Shown here: positions 1 to 9,133 of the stretch, piece by piece
Numbering within the stretch: the stretch's first letter is position 1
Layout of the letters: each line of letters opens with the position of its first letter
Assembly (NCBI RefSeq): GCF_014905115.1
Contig: NZ_CP041235.1
Coordinates: 1,178,001 to 1,242,000, forward strand
DNA length: 64,000 bases
Direction of reading: 5' to 3'
Source of the DNA: Sulfurimonas sediminis
GTDB lineage: Bacteria; Campylobacterota; Campylobacteria; Campylobacterales; Sulfurimonadaceae
Position numbers and translations under genes: made by a program
Notes under the pieces: model-generated
Told to the model about the DNA's origin: nothing
The model's input: the letters and a program-made list of their open reading frames with translations, nothing else
Databases searched by the model: none

Positions 1-884
1 ATGCCGTTGTCATCTTTTGCCCAGCAAATATTTCCGTAGGTGTCAACAGAGATAAAAACACCGTATTTTTTTAATCTTTTCTGTGCCTCTTTCAAAAATC
101 CCTCTATTGCTTTTATCCGGCTTGGCTGTGTGCTTTGTTGACAAAACTGCAAACCTTTTTTTGCAGGAAAACGGATATAATCAAAGTTGATTTCATCATA
201 GCCGACTTTTGCGGCTTCTTCGGCAATAGATATGGCATAATTGTGCGCACGTTTGTCAAAAGGATCCACCCAGGCCATATTGTCATGATTTCTCCATATT
301 TTTGTATTTTTTTTGATGGCATAGTCAATATTGTGAGAAGCCTGCAGTTCATCTTTAAAGGTGACAATTCTGGCAATGGTATAGATATGCCGCTCTTTCA
401 TAGTCTTTATAAATTTTTTAATATCTCGGTTCGTACGCTGCTTGTAAGCACCATACTCGTTGGCCTGCTTAAATCCAGTCCAAAACTGTGTAGAACCGTA
501 TTCGTTTTTAACATCTACCACCACGGCATTTGCCTCGGTCTTCTCTATGAGGCGCAGTATTTTTTTTAACGTACCGGAGTTGTTGCTGGCACCCCAAAAG
601 GTTAAGTAGAGTGCTTTTACATGAATGGGTTCAAGTTTTAGTGTTGTTGTGTTTGTATCAGATGTAAACGTGTAAGGCCTGTATCCATAGGCTTTGATAT
701 GGTATCTGTTTTCTTTTGAAGCTATAAAAAACGAACCGTTTTCATCACTTCTGACACTGTTTTTTGAGTCACTGATAAAAGCAGAATTTACAGGCTGCAG
801 AGTTTTTTCATCAACAATATTTCCTTTAAAAGAAGCGTAGGTAAAAGTTGAAAGAAAGGCACACAAACACAGTATTTTTTTCAA
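1..884 (-). CDS. Putative DUF4015-type glycoside hydrolase, partial
   Basis: The gene reads from a TTG at 884, preceded by AAAAGGA, to the left window edge, so the C-terminus is missing. About 294 residues are visible. They comprise a signal peptide, a short domain of about 70 residues resembling carboxypeptidase-regulatory/CNA-B folds, then a (beta/alpha)-type catalytic region. Landmarks in that region are LYLTFWGASN, AVVVDVKNEYGS, a WVDPFD element and the strand NFDYIRFPAKKG, which are typical of the DUF4015 (PF13200) putative glycoside hydrolase family. It is expected to be exported and to act on a glycan in the periplasm or at the surface. Family membership is recognised from motifs only; the substrate is unknown. 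No ATG start is available, so TTG is the best choice. Confidence 0.75.
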   Translation of the reverse strand, partial: MKKILCLCAFLSTFTYASFKGNIVDEKTLQPVNSAFISDSKNSVRSDENGSFFIASKENRYHIKAYGYRPYTFTSDTNTTTLKLEPIHVKALYLTFWGASNNSGTLKKILRLIEKTEANAVVVDVKNEYGSTQFWTGFKQANEYGAYKQRTNRDIKKFIKTMKERHIYTIARIVTFKDELQASHNIDYAIKKNTKIWRNHDNMAWVDPFDKRAHNYAISIAEEAAKVGYDEINFDYIRFPAKKGLQFCQQSTQPSRIKAIEGFLKEAQKRLKKYGVFISVDTYGNICWAKDDNG

Positions 885-994
885 TGGAATCCTTTTATTC
901 AATTTTTTTGAAATACTACTATGATTAAGCTAACAAAGAGATATTTAGCATAATATTGGTAAAATAGTATAGAATCTTTAATTGAGCATTACCT

Positions 995-2164
995 ATGAAA
1001 AACAGTCTAAAAATTTACAATACTTTAAATATACTTTGTGTCGATGATGATAAAAATGTTATAGAAATATATACTTCTCTTTTTGGTATGTTTTTTAAAA
1101 ATGTTTATACCGCCTATGATGGTATGGAGGGATTTGAACTCTTCCAAAAAGAGTCTATAGATATTGTGTTGACAGATTATTCCATGCCGCTGATGACCGG
1201 TTTGCAAATGACACAGAAAATCAGAGAAGTGGATCCGAGCATCCCTGTTATTTTACTCACCGGATTGGAAAACCTGGAAATACTGAGAAATGCAATTGAC
1301 TTGCATATTACAGGCTTTATAAAAAAACCCATTTCCTCACAGTCAATTTTTTCTACTTTGGAGTTTGTCGCAAAATCGGTATTGGCGGACAGACTACTCA
1401 TGCAGATACAACAGCAAAAACTCTGTTACTCTAACTATCAGGAAACTTTAACCTATCAAAAAGAGACAACAATTATAAAAAATGACCTGCAGGAAAATAA
1501 AAAATTTTTACACTTTACATGTGAAGTTTTTTATCAGCCAAAAGATATTTTAAGCGGGGACAGTTATATCATAAAAAAGATTTCAGATGATGAATATTTT
1601 ATGTTTTTGGTTGACGGTATGGGCAAAGGAATATCAGCAGCTGTTACAGCCATGCTATGCAGTGCATCTGCGAACAACATAACAAATCAAATGATAAAAA
1701 ACAAAAATTTTTCTTTAACACAGCTCATAAAACAGCTTTTGGAGTTTATCGCGCCGAATTTGCTTGAAGAAGAGGTTGTCTGTGCTACTTTTCTCTATTT
1801 TAGCAGTGAAGAGAGACTGGAATATGCTATGTTTTCCATGCCTGCGATCTTATGTATAAAAGATGACAGTAACGATGTTATAAAAATAAAATCGAATAAT
1901 CCTCCTTTGGCAAGCTATACAAAAAGTGTCAATACTACAATCCTTGATACAAACAAAATATCCAGGATGCTTGTTTTTAGTGACGGACTCAATGAAAACT
2001 CCGTCAGGAATTCTTCGGAATTTTACGGTAAGTACCTTGGAAAAGATTTTAAAGAAGCTAAAGACATTAATGAGCTTGAAGCCAAAAGAAAAAAACAGGT
2101 GTTTGAGCAGGAGGATGATATAACTTACATGTTTATACAAAGAGAGGAGCTATCTGACATTTAG
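995..2164 (+). CDS. Response regulator with PP2C/SpoIIE-type phosphatase output
   Basis: 389 residues. Residues about 10-125 are a receiver domain: the acidic cluster VDDDK, the phospho-acceptor Asp in LTDYSMP, the conserved Thr in ILLTG and Lys in FIKKP. A short linker leads to an RsbU/SpoIIE-like Ser/Thr phosphatase (about 175-385) with metal-binding motifs LVDGMGKG and FSDGLNE. Such proteins dephosphorylate anti-sigma-factor antagonists or similar partners in response to an upstream kinase. No cognate kinase or antagonist is seen nearby. The gene is monocistronic and its 3' end overlaps the convergent TRAP gene by 15 bp. No strong ribosome-binding site precedes the ATG. Confidence 0.88.
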   Translation: MKNSLKIYNTLNILCVDDDKNVIEIYTSLFGMFFKNVYTAYDGMEGFELFQKESIDIVLTDYSMPLMTGLQMTQKIREVDPSIPVILLTGLENLEILRNAIDLHITGFIKKPISSQSIFSTLEFVAKSVLADRLLMQIQQQKLCYSNYQETLTYQKETTIIKNDLQENKKFLHFTCEVFYQPKDILSGDSYIIKKISDDEYFMFLVDGMGKGISAAVTAMLCSASANNITNQMIKNKNFSLTQLIKQLLEFIAPNLLEEEVVCATFLYFSSEERLEYAMFSMPAILCIKDDSNDVIKIKSNNPPLASYTKSVNTTILDTNKISRMLVFSDGLNENSVRNSSEFYGKYLGKDFKEAKDINELEAKRKKQVFEQEDDITYMFIQREELSDI

Positions 2165-3283
2165 AAAATATCCAAGACTCACATCACTCCACTCTTTTGA
2201 AAGGTCCAGGTATGCTTTTATGGAAGAATACACTTCGGCAAAATCATTGTTTTTGCTGCTGAGATCATGGATGACTTCCCTGAGTGCTTTTTTTCCGGCT
2301 TGGGTTACATCATCCGGAAACTGTGCAAGCGTTACATCTAAACTTTTGAGCTTTTGCAAAGCGTAGATATTCTCATGATGAAATTTCGTTGCCATATTTG
2401 CATTCATTTCACTTGCAGCCACTTCAATCATAGACTGATGTTCGCCGGCAAGCTTGTTCCATGTATGTTTATTGAAGGTTAATTCAAGGACAGAACCCGG
2501 TTCATGCCAGCCGGAATAGTAATAAGGAGCAACTTTATAAAATCCCATTTTAATATCAAGGGCAGGGCCCACCCACTCTGTTGCATCAATGACTCCGCGC
2601 TCTAAAGAAGTGTAAATTTCTCCCGCAGGCAACAAAACAGGATTGACACCCATGCGTGAAAAAACCTCTCCGCCAAGACCGGGAATTCGCATTTTAAGTC
2701 CCTGCATATCAGCCAAAGAGTTTATAGGTTTTCGGAACCATCCGCCCATTTGAATATTTGTATTTCCGCCTAAAAACGGGTAGAGATTGTGTTTTGCATA
2801 ATGTTCTCTCCACAAATGCATACCGTCACCATAAAGCATCCATGAGTTTACTTCTTCAGCGGTAAAACCAAAAGGAATGCCACTGTAAAGAGAAAAAGCG
2901 GAGTTTTTTCCTTTCCAGTAATAGGGACCGGAATGAAAAGCATCAATCTGTCCGCTTGAACAGGCATCAAAAACTGCCAGAGCGGGAACAAGAACATTTT
3001 TTGGATAGATTTTTATCTCCAAGCTGCCACCGCTGATGGTATGCAAACGCTGTGCAAACTCTTCAACACCCGTACCCATTATAGGAAAATGTGCGGGCCA
3101 GCTTGTTGCCAGTTTGATAACTGTTTTTTTGTTTTTATTAAAATGAACATTCTTCACAGCATCATTGTGTTTTTGAGGATGTTTGGAATAGTCTATTGCA
3201 ACATGATTCCCTTCATTGCAGCCGCCGAGTGCTATGGCTGCAGAAGTGAGTGTTGCGGTACCTAGAAAATCTCTGCGATTCAT
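2150..3283 (-). CDS. TRAP transporter substrate-binding protein, Tat lipoprotein, DctP family
   Basis: 377 residues. The N-terminus has a twin-arginine signal (NRRDFLG) followed by a hydrophobic stretch ending in ALGGC, so it is probably a Tat-exported lipoprotein. The body has the DctP fold signatures: KLATSWP near the mature start, KMRIPGLGGEVFSRMG, and GVIDATEWVGP, which carries the region contacting the carboxylate substrate. It closely resembles the TRAP binding proteins for alpha-keto or other organic acids. No small or large permease gene (dctQ, dctM) lies next to it, so it is an orphan here. It lies 1 bp downstream of the YceI-like gene on the same strand and may be cotranscribed with it. 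Confidence 0.88.
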   Translation of the reverse strand: MNRRDFLGTATLTSAAIALGGCNEGNHVAIDYSKHPQKHNDAVKNVHFNKNKKTVIKLATSWPAHFPIMGTGVEEFAQRLHTISGGSLEIKIYPKNVLVPALAVFDACSSGQIDAFHSGPYYWKGKNSAFSLYSGIPFGFTAEEVNSWMLYGDGMHLWREHYAKHNLYPFLGGNTNIQMGGWFRKPINSLADMQGLKMRIPGLGGEVFSRMGVNPVLLPAGEIYTSLERGVIDATEWVGPALDIKMGFYKVAPYYYSGWHEPGSVLELTFNKHTWNKLAGEHQSMIEVAASEMNANMATKFHHENIYALQKLKSLDVTLAQFPDDVTQAGKKALREVIHDLSSKNNDFAEVYSSIKAYLDLSKEWSDVSLGYFLNVR

Positions 3284-3814
3284 CTATTTATATTGCATTG
3301 TAAAGTATATGTTTACATCTTGCCATGTCTTACCCTTATGTAGAGTGTAGCATGCCTTGTTGATGGATTTCAAAGACTTTAACATCATGAAATCTGCCAA
3401 ATCTATTGTCCCTTGTGCATTGACTCTGTTGTCAGAAACAGTGTAGCTCATTGGAATATTTAAGGTTTTACTGTTCATACTTAACTGTAACACAAGTATA
3501 TCTTTTTGCACATCTATAATTTTTGCTTCTATTTTTTTGACTTTTTGAACATTAAAAAACTGCGTAACAAGTTTTGCATCTCTGCCTTTGTTCCCACTGT
3601 TCACACTTGATGTTTCTATCTCTGCTGTGGCATTTTTCAAAAGAGCAACTACTGTATCTGCTTTGCTTGTATTGATTTTTATTTTGTCAAAAACTCCGCT
3701 GACACCTTTTTTCGCATATGTTTTAAATGCAGTAAACTTAATCGTTGTGTTTTGCACTTCAAGTGCATAGAGTGAGGCTGTAGCCAAGAGTAGGGCCAAT
3801 ATAATCTTTTTCAT
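3284..3814 (-). CDS. YceI-like periplasmic protein
   Basis: 176 residues with a cleavable signal peptide (LALLLATASLYA). The mature part is a beta-rich, lipocalin-like sequence resembling the YceI family, whose members bind isoprenoid or other amphiphilic ligands in the periplasm. Visible landmarks are IKFTAFKTYAKKGVSG near the start, a central IETSSVNSGNKGRDAKL stretch and NIPMSYTVSDNRVNAQGTID. The stop codon abuts the start of the TRAP binding protein, suggesting a two-gene transcript. The ligand is unknown. Assignment rests on pattern and size, which fit the family. Confidence 0.75.
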   Translation of the reverse strand: MKKIILALLLATASLYALEVQNTTIKFTAFKTYAKKGVSGVFDKIKINTSKADTVVALLKNATAEIETSSVNSGNKGRDAKLVTQFFNVQKVKKIEAKIIDVQKDILVLQLSMNSKTLNIPMSYTVSDNRVNAQGTIDLADFMMLKSLKSINKACYTLHKGKTWQDVNIYFTMQYK

Positions 3815-3854
3815 TTTTTATCCTTTTGTAGTTTTTATAATATAACATTTTTTC

Positions 3855-4868
3855 TTAAAAATCCAAAGTCAACTGTGTCTGTTTCACCAAAGGTTTTTCC
3901 AATATGGACTTATCTACACCGACAATCAGGGCAAAATGAAAACTGCTTGCCTGTAATGTATTTCTAATTTCATTTTTATTTTTATAGAAAAACAAATTTT
4001 TATCTTTTTGCAGGATAGTATTGAGTGATTGTTTACATGTAAAGGGAACAATATAGATAATTTTTGCCCATGTAGCCTGTTTTTGTAAAAAAACTATCTC
4101 TTTTTCTATCAAAGAGGTACTTTTTTCAAATATCAACACCTTGTCGCTGGTACCAAAATCTTTTATTTCAAAGTTTTTGTTTGTAAAGACTGCTTCGAAG
4201 TGATCAATCGGTGTGAATTTTCTTAATCTGAAATTGATCTTTAAAATTTTAAACAGAGAAAGAAGCTGCTCAAGATAGGGCATGAAAAATGGAGAAAGAA
4301 GCTGCCTTTCATAAAATATATTATCATAGATAAAAGATGTTTCAAAAAGAGTCTGTTCGATAATATCAATACTTTGTGGTCTGTTTTTTGGCAACTCTTT
4401 GATGTTTGTAAACAAATCTGGAGAGGTAAGCGCAGGGCTGAACAATACCGTAGCACCATTTTCTATATCGGACAAGGCTTTAAAAATGCTTTTAATATCA
4501 CCATACAGGGCAATAAAGTTCGACTCTGTTACAATCTGCAAAGCAAGTTTTAAAATGATTTCATCACAAGAATAGACTGATATTTCTTTATTGATAAGTT
4601 CAAAACGAAGCAGACGTTTGAGCGCGTCTTCAAGGTTTTTGACCTTTATCCAGGCTATCTCACTGTCTGTTATCTGCGTAGGCTTGTCAAACACCACACC
4701 GTAGGCACCGTTAAAAACAGCATCTTCTATGGCACCTTCATCAAAAGCTATAAAAAGATCGCCTCTTTTCACCGCTTTTGCTTCAAAAACAATATTGTTA
4801 AACTTGCTTACAAAGGGAGTGTTTACCAGTTCTCCGTGCGTAAGTGCTAAAGTGTTTTCAAGTCTCAT
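3855..4868 (-). CDS. Mur-ligase-like protein without P-loop (function unknown)
   Basis: 337 residues. The N-terminal 100 residues look like the substrate-binding domain of MurE/MurF ligases, including KRGDLFIAFDEGAIEDAVFN followed by GAYGVVFDKP, matching the family pattern in which a GDLF strand precedes a segment about the hidden residue range. Where family members have a glycine-rich ATP-binding loop (GxxGKT), this protein has ALYGDIKSIFKAL, without the GKT. It is therefore unlikely to be an ATP-dependent ligase. The remainder shows no recognised domain. The start codon overlaps the stop of metG by 4 bp, so it is translationally coupled to metG. The Mur relationship is an inference from pattern. 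Confidence 0.55.
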   Translation of the reverse strand: MRLENTLALTHGELVNTPFVSKFNNIVFEAKAVKRGDLFIAFDEGAIEDAVFNGAYGVVFDKPTQITDSEIAWIKVKNLEDALKRLLRFELINKEISVYSCDEIILKLALQIVTESNFIALYGDIKSIFKALSDIENGATVLFSPALTSPDLFTNIKELPKNRPQSIDIIEQTLFETSFIYDNIFYERQLLSPFFMPYLEQLLSLFKILKINFRLRKFTPIDHFEAVFTNKNFEIKDFGTSDKVLIFEKSTSLIEKEIVFLQKQATWAKIIYIVPFTCKQSLNTILQKDKNLFFYKNKNEIRNTLQASSFHFALIVGVDKSILEKPLVKQTQLTLDF

Positions 4869-6811
4869 CCAATAGGTGTGCCTGATTTTTTAGGTTTTTC
4901 AGGTCTGATTAAACAAAGACCGTCTTCATCTTTTGCAGCAAGAAGCATTCCCTCACTTATCATTCCCATTAATTTGGCAGGTTTGAGGTTGGCTACAACA
5001 CACACTTGAGTATTTATCAAATCATCAGGAGAATAAAACTCTTTTATACCGGCAACAACCTGTCTCAAATTCTCTTCGCCTAAATCAATCTGTAATTTTA
5101 AAAGCTTTTTACTTTTTGGTACTTCCTCAGCTTCTACAACAGTTCCGACTTTTAGAGATGTTTCAAAAAATTGACCAATTTCAATAAGGTTGTCATTTTC
5201 TTTTTTCGTCTCTTTTGTTTGTTTTTTAGAGCTTTGTTCTTTTTTTGTTGCTGTCACAGGTTCTGCCTTTGGCGCTTCTTGCATCAAAGGTTCTTCGATT
5301 CTAGGAAAAAGAGGCGGCACTTTTTTAATATTAAATAATTTCAACAGTTTTTTCTCTAGTATAAGCTCTTTATAACTTGTTGTATTTATTTCAAAAGAGA
5401 GTGCATCAGCTATGATATTTGTTGTATTTGGCATAACAGGGTGAAGCATTACAGCTGCTTTTGCCAGTATGTTTGCAACAACAGCTACAGTCGCAAGTGC
5501 TTCGTCTTTTTGTCCGTTTTTCATTTTTACCCATGGCTCATACTCCTGTATAACACCATTTCCTATTGCAAACAGTTTCCACAGCTCTTCAAGGTATCTG
5601 TGTGGTTGCAAATTTTCTAAAAACACATCAAGAGAATCTAAAATCAGATTCATTTGCTCAATCTCTTTAGAATGGTATTTTTCTACATCTACGCTGTCTA
5701 TTTCAAAATCAGAATATTTTCCACTCATGCCTATGATACGATTGAGCAAATTTCCAAGATCATTGGAGAGTTCAGAATTTATACGGTCTATAAAAGCGCG
5801 TTGTGAAAAATCACCGTCTTGACCAAAAGGAACTTCTCTCAGCATAAAGTAACGGAGATTTTCTACACCATAGGCATCTGCAACTTCTTTTGGCGAAACA
5901 ACATTTCCTTTTGACTTACTCATTTTTTCACCGTCTCGTGTCCACCAGCCATGCGCACCAATATGCTTAGGAAGAGGAAGATCCAGACTCATTAAAAATG
6001 CAGGCCAGTAAATAGCATGAAAACGAAGAATGTCTTTGCCGACAAAATGAACATCAGCCGGCCAATAATTCATAAGTTTTTCATCTGAACCATAACCAAG
6101 AGCTGTGATATAGTTTAAAAGTGCGTCAAGCCAAACATACATAACATGTTTGTCATCCCCGATACTTTTAGGCATTTTTACCCCCCAGCTAAACGATGTA
6201 CGTGTTACAGAAAGGTCACGAAGCCCGCCTTTTACAAAGTTTACAACTTCATTTGCACGCGAGCGGGGCATAATGAAATCAGGATGACTTGCATAATGTT
6301 CGAGCAGTTTGTCTTCATAGTTTGAAAGTCTGAAAAAATAGCTCTCTTCCTTTACCACACTTGTCGTTCTTCCGCAGTCAGGGCAAAATTCACTGTCTAT
6401 GAGCTGTGTTTCAGGAAAAAAAGTTTCACAACTTACACAATAATGACCTTCATAGAAGTCCTTATAAATATCACCTTTGGCATACATCACTTCAAAAGCT
6501 TTTTGTACACCTTTTTTGTGTTCTTCATCAGTTGTTCGTATAAACTTATCATAACTTATACCAAACTCATCCCAAAGATTCTTAAAAGTCGCACTGATTT
6601 CGTCTGCAAATTCCTGTGTAGGTTTTCCTGCTTTTTTTGCAGACTCTTCTATCTTTTGTCCGTGTTCATCTGTTCCTGTCAAAAAGAAAGTATCTTCACC
6701 TTTGAGTCTCTCATAGCGTGCCAGAGTATCTGCAATGAAAGTCGTGTAAGCATGCCCGATGTGAGCCTCTCCGTTGACATAGTATATAGGTGTTGTTATG
6801 TATTTACTCAA
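4865..6811 (-). CDS. metG: Methionyl-tRNA synthetase
   Basis: 648 residues, normal for the form with a C-terminal tRNA-binding domain. The class I signature HIGH appears in GEAHIGHAYT at about residue 18, and KMSKS in GEKMSKSKGN at about residue 300. A CxxC...CxxC zinc knuckle (CVSCETFF, CPDCGRT) lies in the connective peptide. Residues about 545-648 form an EMAP/Trbp111 domain (IGQFFETSLKVGTVV, VVAGIKEFYSP), joined by a low-complexity Lys/Glu/Gln linker near 505-540. It charges tRNA-Met in the cytoplasm. It is followed by, and overlaps by 4 bp, the Mur-like gene. Confidence 0.97.
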   Translation of the reverse strand: MSKYITTPIYYVNGEAHIGHAYTTFIADTLARYERLKGEDTFFLTGTDEHGQKIEESAKKAGKPTQEFADEISATFKNLWDEFGISYDKFIRTTDEEHKKGVQKAFEVMYAKGDIYKDFYEGHYCVSCETFFPETQLIDSEFCPDCGRTTSVVKEESYFFRLSNYEDKLLEHYASHPDFIMPRSRANEVVNFVKGGLRDLSVTRTSFSWGVKMPKSIGDDKHVMYVWLDALLNYITALGYGSDEKLMNYWPADVHFVGKDILRFHAIYWPAFLMSLDLPLPKHIGAHGWWTRDGEKMSKSKGNVVSPKEVADAYGVENLRYFMLREVPFGQDGDFSQRAFIDRINSELSNDLGNLLNRIIGMSGKYSDFEIDSVDVEKYHSKEIEQMNLILDSLDVFLENLQPHRYLEELWKLFAIGNGVIQEYEPWVKMKNGQKDEALATVAVVANILAKAAVMLHPVMPNTTNIIADALSFEINTTSYKELILEKKLLKLFNIKKVPPLFPRIEEPLMQEAPKAEPVTATKKEQSSKKQTKETKKENDNLIEIGQFFETSLKVGTVVEAEEVPKSKKLLKLQIDLGEENLRQVVAGIKEFYSPDDLINTQVCVVANLKPAKLMGMISEGMLLAAKDEDGLCLIRPEKPKKSGTPIG

Positions 6812-6872
6812 TGTATGTTCCTGTTAAATATTTAATGTATTTTATCTAAATTGTTTTACAATGCCAATAGGT

Positions 6873-7079
6873 TTAAAACTCAAAACCGCCTGTTTCGCCT
6901 TTTGACATGCTGTTGTATACGGCTTTTATATATTCATTTCGCAGCTCGCAGCCAAAATAGTGTTCACACACACTGCAGCTTTTATGATTTTTTTGCTCTT
7001 GACACTCCTGAACTTTCTGTATCATTTCATCAAGATGCAGTTCAAATTTGTCTTTAGGCTTTTTATGCGTTTCTTGCAT
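6873..7079 (-). CDS. Small cysteine-containing conserved-looking protein
   Basis: 68 residues, highly charged N-terminal helix followed by [16 protein letters not shown]. The CxxC plus a further Cys six residues later could bind a metal. No family is recognised. The start overlaps the end of fbp by 17 bp on the same strand, which suggests that it is a coupled last gene of the mobB-fbp unit. The ORF is supported by its operon-like position and by the non-random cysteine spacing, not by homology. Confidence 0.55.
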   Translation of the reverse strand: MQETHKKPKDKFELHLDEMIQKVQECQEQKNHKSCSVCEHYFGCELRNEYIKAVYNSMSKGETGGFEF

Positions 7080-7905
7080 ATACTTCTTTCACTCGGTCTA
7101 TTTCATATTTTGAACCAAAGAAACATGGTGAAGTATCATGAATATGCGCATGACCAAGAGTTAAAATTTCATCTTTTCCGTCAATGGCCTCTCCTCCTGA
7201 AGTTTTAAACACAAAAGCAAAAGGAAACACTTCAAACAAACGGCGAAGTTTTCCTTCTGGCTTGTCACTTGTCGCAGGATAGCTGAAAAGTCCGCCGCCT
7301 TTGAGTAGAATCTGATGCAGGTCAGGTACCATACCGCCGGAGTATCGCAGACGGTATCCCTCTGCAAAAAAACCGTCTATCATGGCTTTATGGTATTTCT
7401 CCCAGTTTTGCTGCGTTCCTCCCGGAGCCATCAATTTGCCTTTTTCATTGAGTCTGATCTCTTTGACAAATTCAAAATCTCCGGCTTGTAAAAGGTAGAG
7501 TTTTGTTTTGTTTTGCGCAAAAACCATTTCAACACGCGGACCATAGACAACATAGCATGCCGCAACCATCTTTTGTGTTCCAAATTCACCCTCATAAATG
7601 CCAAAAATCGATCCTACGCTCAAATTTACATCTATTAATGATGAACCGTCAAGCGGGTCATAGGCAATAAAATATTTGCCGTTTTCATGTAAAACCTCTT
7701 CATGCTCTTTTTCTTCACTGGCAACCGTATGTATAGAAGAAACTTTTGAAAATTCTTCTTCAATAATCATGTCACATTTTATGTCAAGTTCAAGCTGTGT
7801 TTCTCCGGAACTGTTTTCCAGCTGCGAGTACCCTATGTCTTTTGTGTCGATTGCTTCTTTAATTCTTTTGGCACTTTTTTGAATTGCATCAAATATATCT
7901 CTCAT
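7063..7905 (-). CDS. fbp: Fructose-1,6-bisphosphatase, class I
   Basis: 280 residues. The metal-binding motif [13 protein letters not shown] at about residue 77 is diagnostic of class I FBPase, and [17 protein letters not shown] and [16 protein letters not shown] carry the substrate and C-terminal active-site elements. It hydrolyses fructose 1,6-bisphosphate to fructose 6-phosphate, the committed gluconeogenic step, as expected in an autotroph that fixes carbon through the reductive TCA cycle and then builds hexoses. Shorter than the roughly 330-residue enterobacterial enzyme but typical of Campylobacterota. It lies 12 bp downstream of mobB. Confidence 0.95.
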   Translation of the reverse strand: MRDIFDAIQKSAKRIKEAIDTKDIGYSQLENSSGETQLELDIKCDMIIEEEFSKVSSIHTVASEEKEHEEVLHENGKYFIAYDPLDGSSLIDVNLSVGSIFGIYEGEFGTQKMVAACYVVYGPRVEMVFAQNKTKLYLLQAGDFEFVKEIRLNEKGKLMAPGGTQQNWEKYHKAMIDGFFAEGYRLRYSGGMVPDLHQILLKGGGLFSYPATSDKPEGKLRRLFEVFPFAFVFKTSGGEAIDGKDEILTLGHAHIHDTSPCFFGSKYEIDRVKEVYARNA

Positions 7906-7917
7906 TTTTCTTCCTTT

Positions 7918-8460
7918 TTAAACTTTTTTTGCATTTTTTTGTATCCATGTTATCACTTCATCTGTGTCGTTTAAATCTAAAACATCGACATCTTTTGGCA
8001 AAGTGTATTTTTTAATATCTATACTTTCATCAATGGCAAGCGCATTCATGTAGGGAAAGTAATCTTTATCTATAGAGTTTCTAAATATACTTATTCTCGG
8101 CAGGGGCAGATTTTTCAGCCCCTCAACGAGTAAAATATCAAAATCACGAAACATGCGTATCATTTCATCCAAATCGGCATGACGGTGTGAAAAGTAGGTT
8201 GTTCTGTTTGGAGAAGTCACAATGACTTCTGCTCCCGTATCACTGAACTTGTAACTGTCTTTGCCGACAACATCAAATCTTGCCTTGTCTTTTGGATCAT
8301 GCTTTATGATAGCTACCTCCAAATGATGTTCATGTATGAGTTTTCTGGCAACTTTGAGTATCAATGTTGTTTTACCGCTGTTGGACGGTCCCGTAAATGC
8401 AACTGCTAATCTTTTTTTCAATGTATGACTTTTCTTTAAAAATTTTAGGTCATTATACAA
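7918..8460 (-). CDS. mobB: Molybdopterin-guanine dinucleotide biosynthesis adapter MobB
   Basis: 180 residues, a P-loop GTPase-like protein. The Walker A motif is GPSNSGKTTL at about residue 24, followed by VAIIKHDPKD and the acidic LLVEGLKNLPLPRI strand, all typical of MobB. It helps insertion of the guanine-nucleotide form of the molybdenum cofactor into enzymes such as nitrate reductase or formate dehydrogenase. The exact start is uncertain: an in-frame TTG at codon 14, directly before KKRLAVAFTG, would give a length closer to other MobB proteins. It is divergent from the lipoprotein gene at 8509. Confidence 0.88.
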   Translation of the reverse strand: MYNDLKFLKKSHTLKKRLAVAFTGPSNSGKTTLILKVARKLIHEHHLEVAIIKHDPKDKARFDVVGKDSYKFSDTGAEVIVTSPNRTTYFSHRHADLDEMIRMFRDFDILLVEGLKNLPLPRISIFRNSIDKDYFPYMNALAIDESIDIKKYTLPKDVDVLDLNDTDEVITWIQKNAKKV

Positions 8461-8508
8461 AAGAAGAGTTTAATAAGATATAATTCCAAAAAAGAATAGG
8501 GCCAAAAA

Positions 8509-8964
8509 ATGAAATTTTTACTACCAATACTCTTATTATTGCTAACTTTTTTGGGATGTGCACAAAAAAATGCATTTGAAAGATTTCATTTGAAAAATTC
8601 TCAGGAGTTGGCCGAAGACAATCTGCAAAGCAGTAAAATTGTCAATACAAAAGCAGAAGTAGTCGCAATTGTAACTGCCGTCTATTTAAATAAAACAGAT
8701 CCGAAAATTTACAAAGATTATGAATATTTTTATCTCTATCTTTATAAAAAAAACAAAAAGAGCAAAGTAGAATTTTATCTCAACGATACGCCTGCAATCC
8801 TCGTAGAAAAATTGCCTGTTCAAAATGAATTTACAGCACTTACATCATTTCATGCAAAATGGAACAAGTATTACCTTGTCGGATTTACAAAGCAAAAAAA
8901 AGACACTTTGCATTTAAAAATCCAATTAGGGCAAAACAGTACAATCCTGACTTTTAAACATTAA
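8509..8964 (+). CDS. Putative lipoprotein of unknown function
   Basis: 151 residues with a lipoprotein signal peptide: hydrophobic LLPILLLLLTFLGC with the lipobox LGC at residue 17. The rest is a compact, Lys-rich, beta-predicted domain (EYFYLYLYKKNKKSK, VEFYLNDTPAILVEKL). No recognised family. It starts 48 bp from the divergent mobB start and is followed by the MITE-like element, so it seems to be a single-gene unit. Confidence 0.75.
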   Translation: MKFLLPILLLLLTFLGCAQKNAFERFHLKNSQELAEDNLQSSKIVNTKAEVVAIVTAVYLNKTDPKIYKDYEYFYLYLYKKNKKSKVEFYLNDTPAILVEKLPVQNEFTALTSFHAKWNKYYLVGFTKQKKDTLHLKIQLGQNSTILTFKH

Positions 8965-8975
8965 TTTAAGGGTTT

Positions 8976-9133
8976 TTAGAGGTGCCCTTCACTGCCATTA
9001 AGTTAAGAAAATTAATGCTTTTTCGGAACCGGTACTTCAGTGCCGGCTGTTGCAATACTCTTGCCACTCTCAGCCCGGACTGAAGTCCGCGTTCCAAAAA
9101 AATGCTTAACTTAATGGCATTAGAGGTGCCCTT
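8976..9133. repeat. MITE-like element with perfect 15-bp terminal inverted repeats and flanking direct repeats
   Basis: TGCCATTAAGTTAAG at 8993-9007 is the exact reverse complement of CTTAACTTAATGGCA at 9105-9119. Both are flanked by the direct repeat TTAGAGGTGCCCTT (8976-8989 and 9120-9133). The right direct repeat covers the last bases of yggT. Internally there are two short hairpins (GGTACTTCAGTGCC and GGACTGAAGTCC). No protein is encoded. A degenerate relative lies at 13041-13121. The layout is that of a non-autonomous miniature transposable element with a target duplication. Confidence 0.7.

Noticed and set aside
135-569. 144-residue plus-strand ORF at the left edge
   Set aside because: Antisense shadow of the glycoside-hydrolase-like gene; no recognisable protein features.
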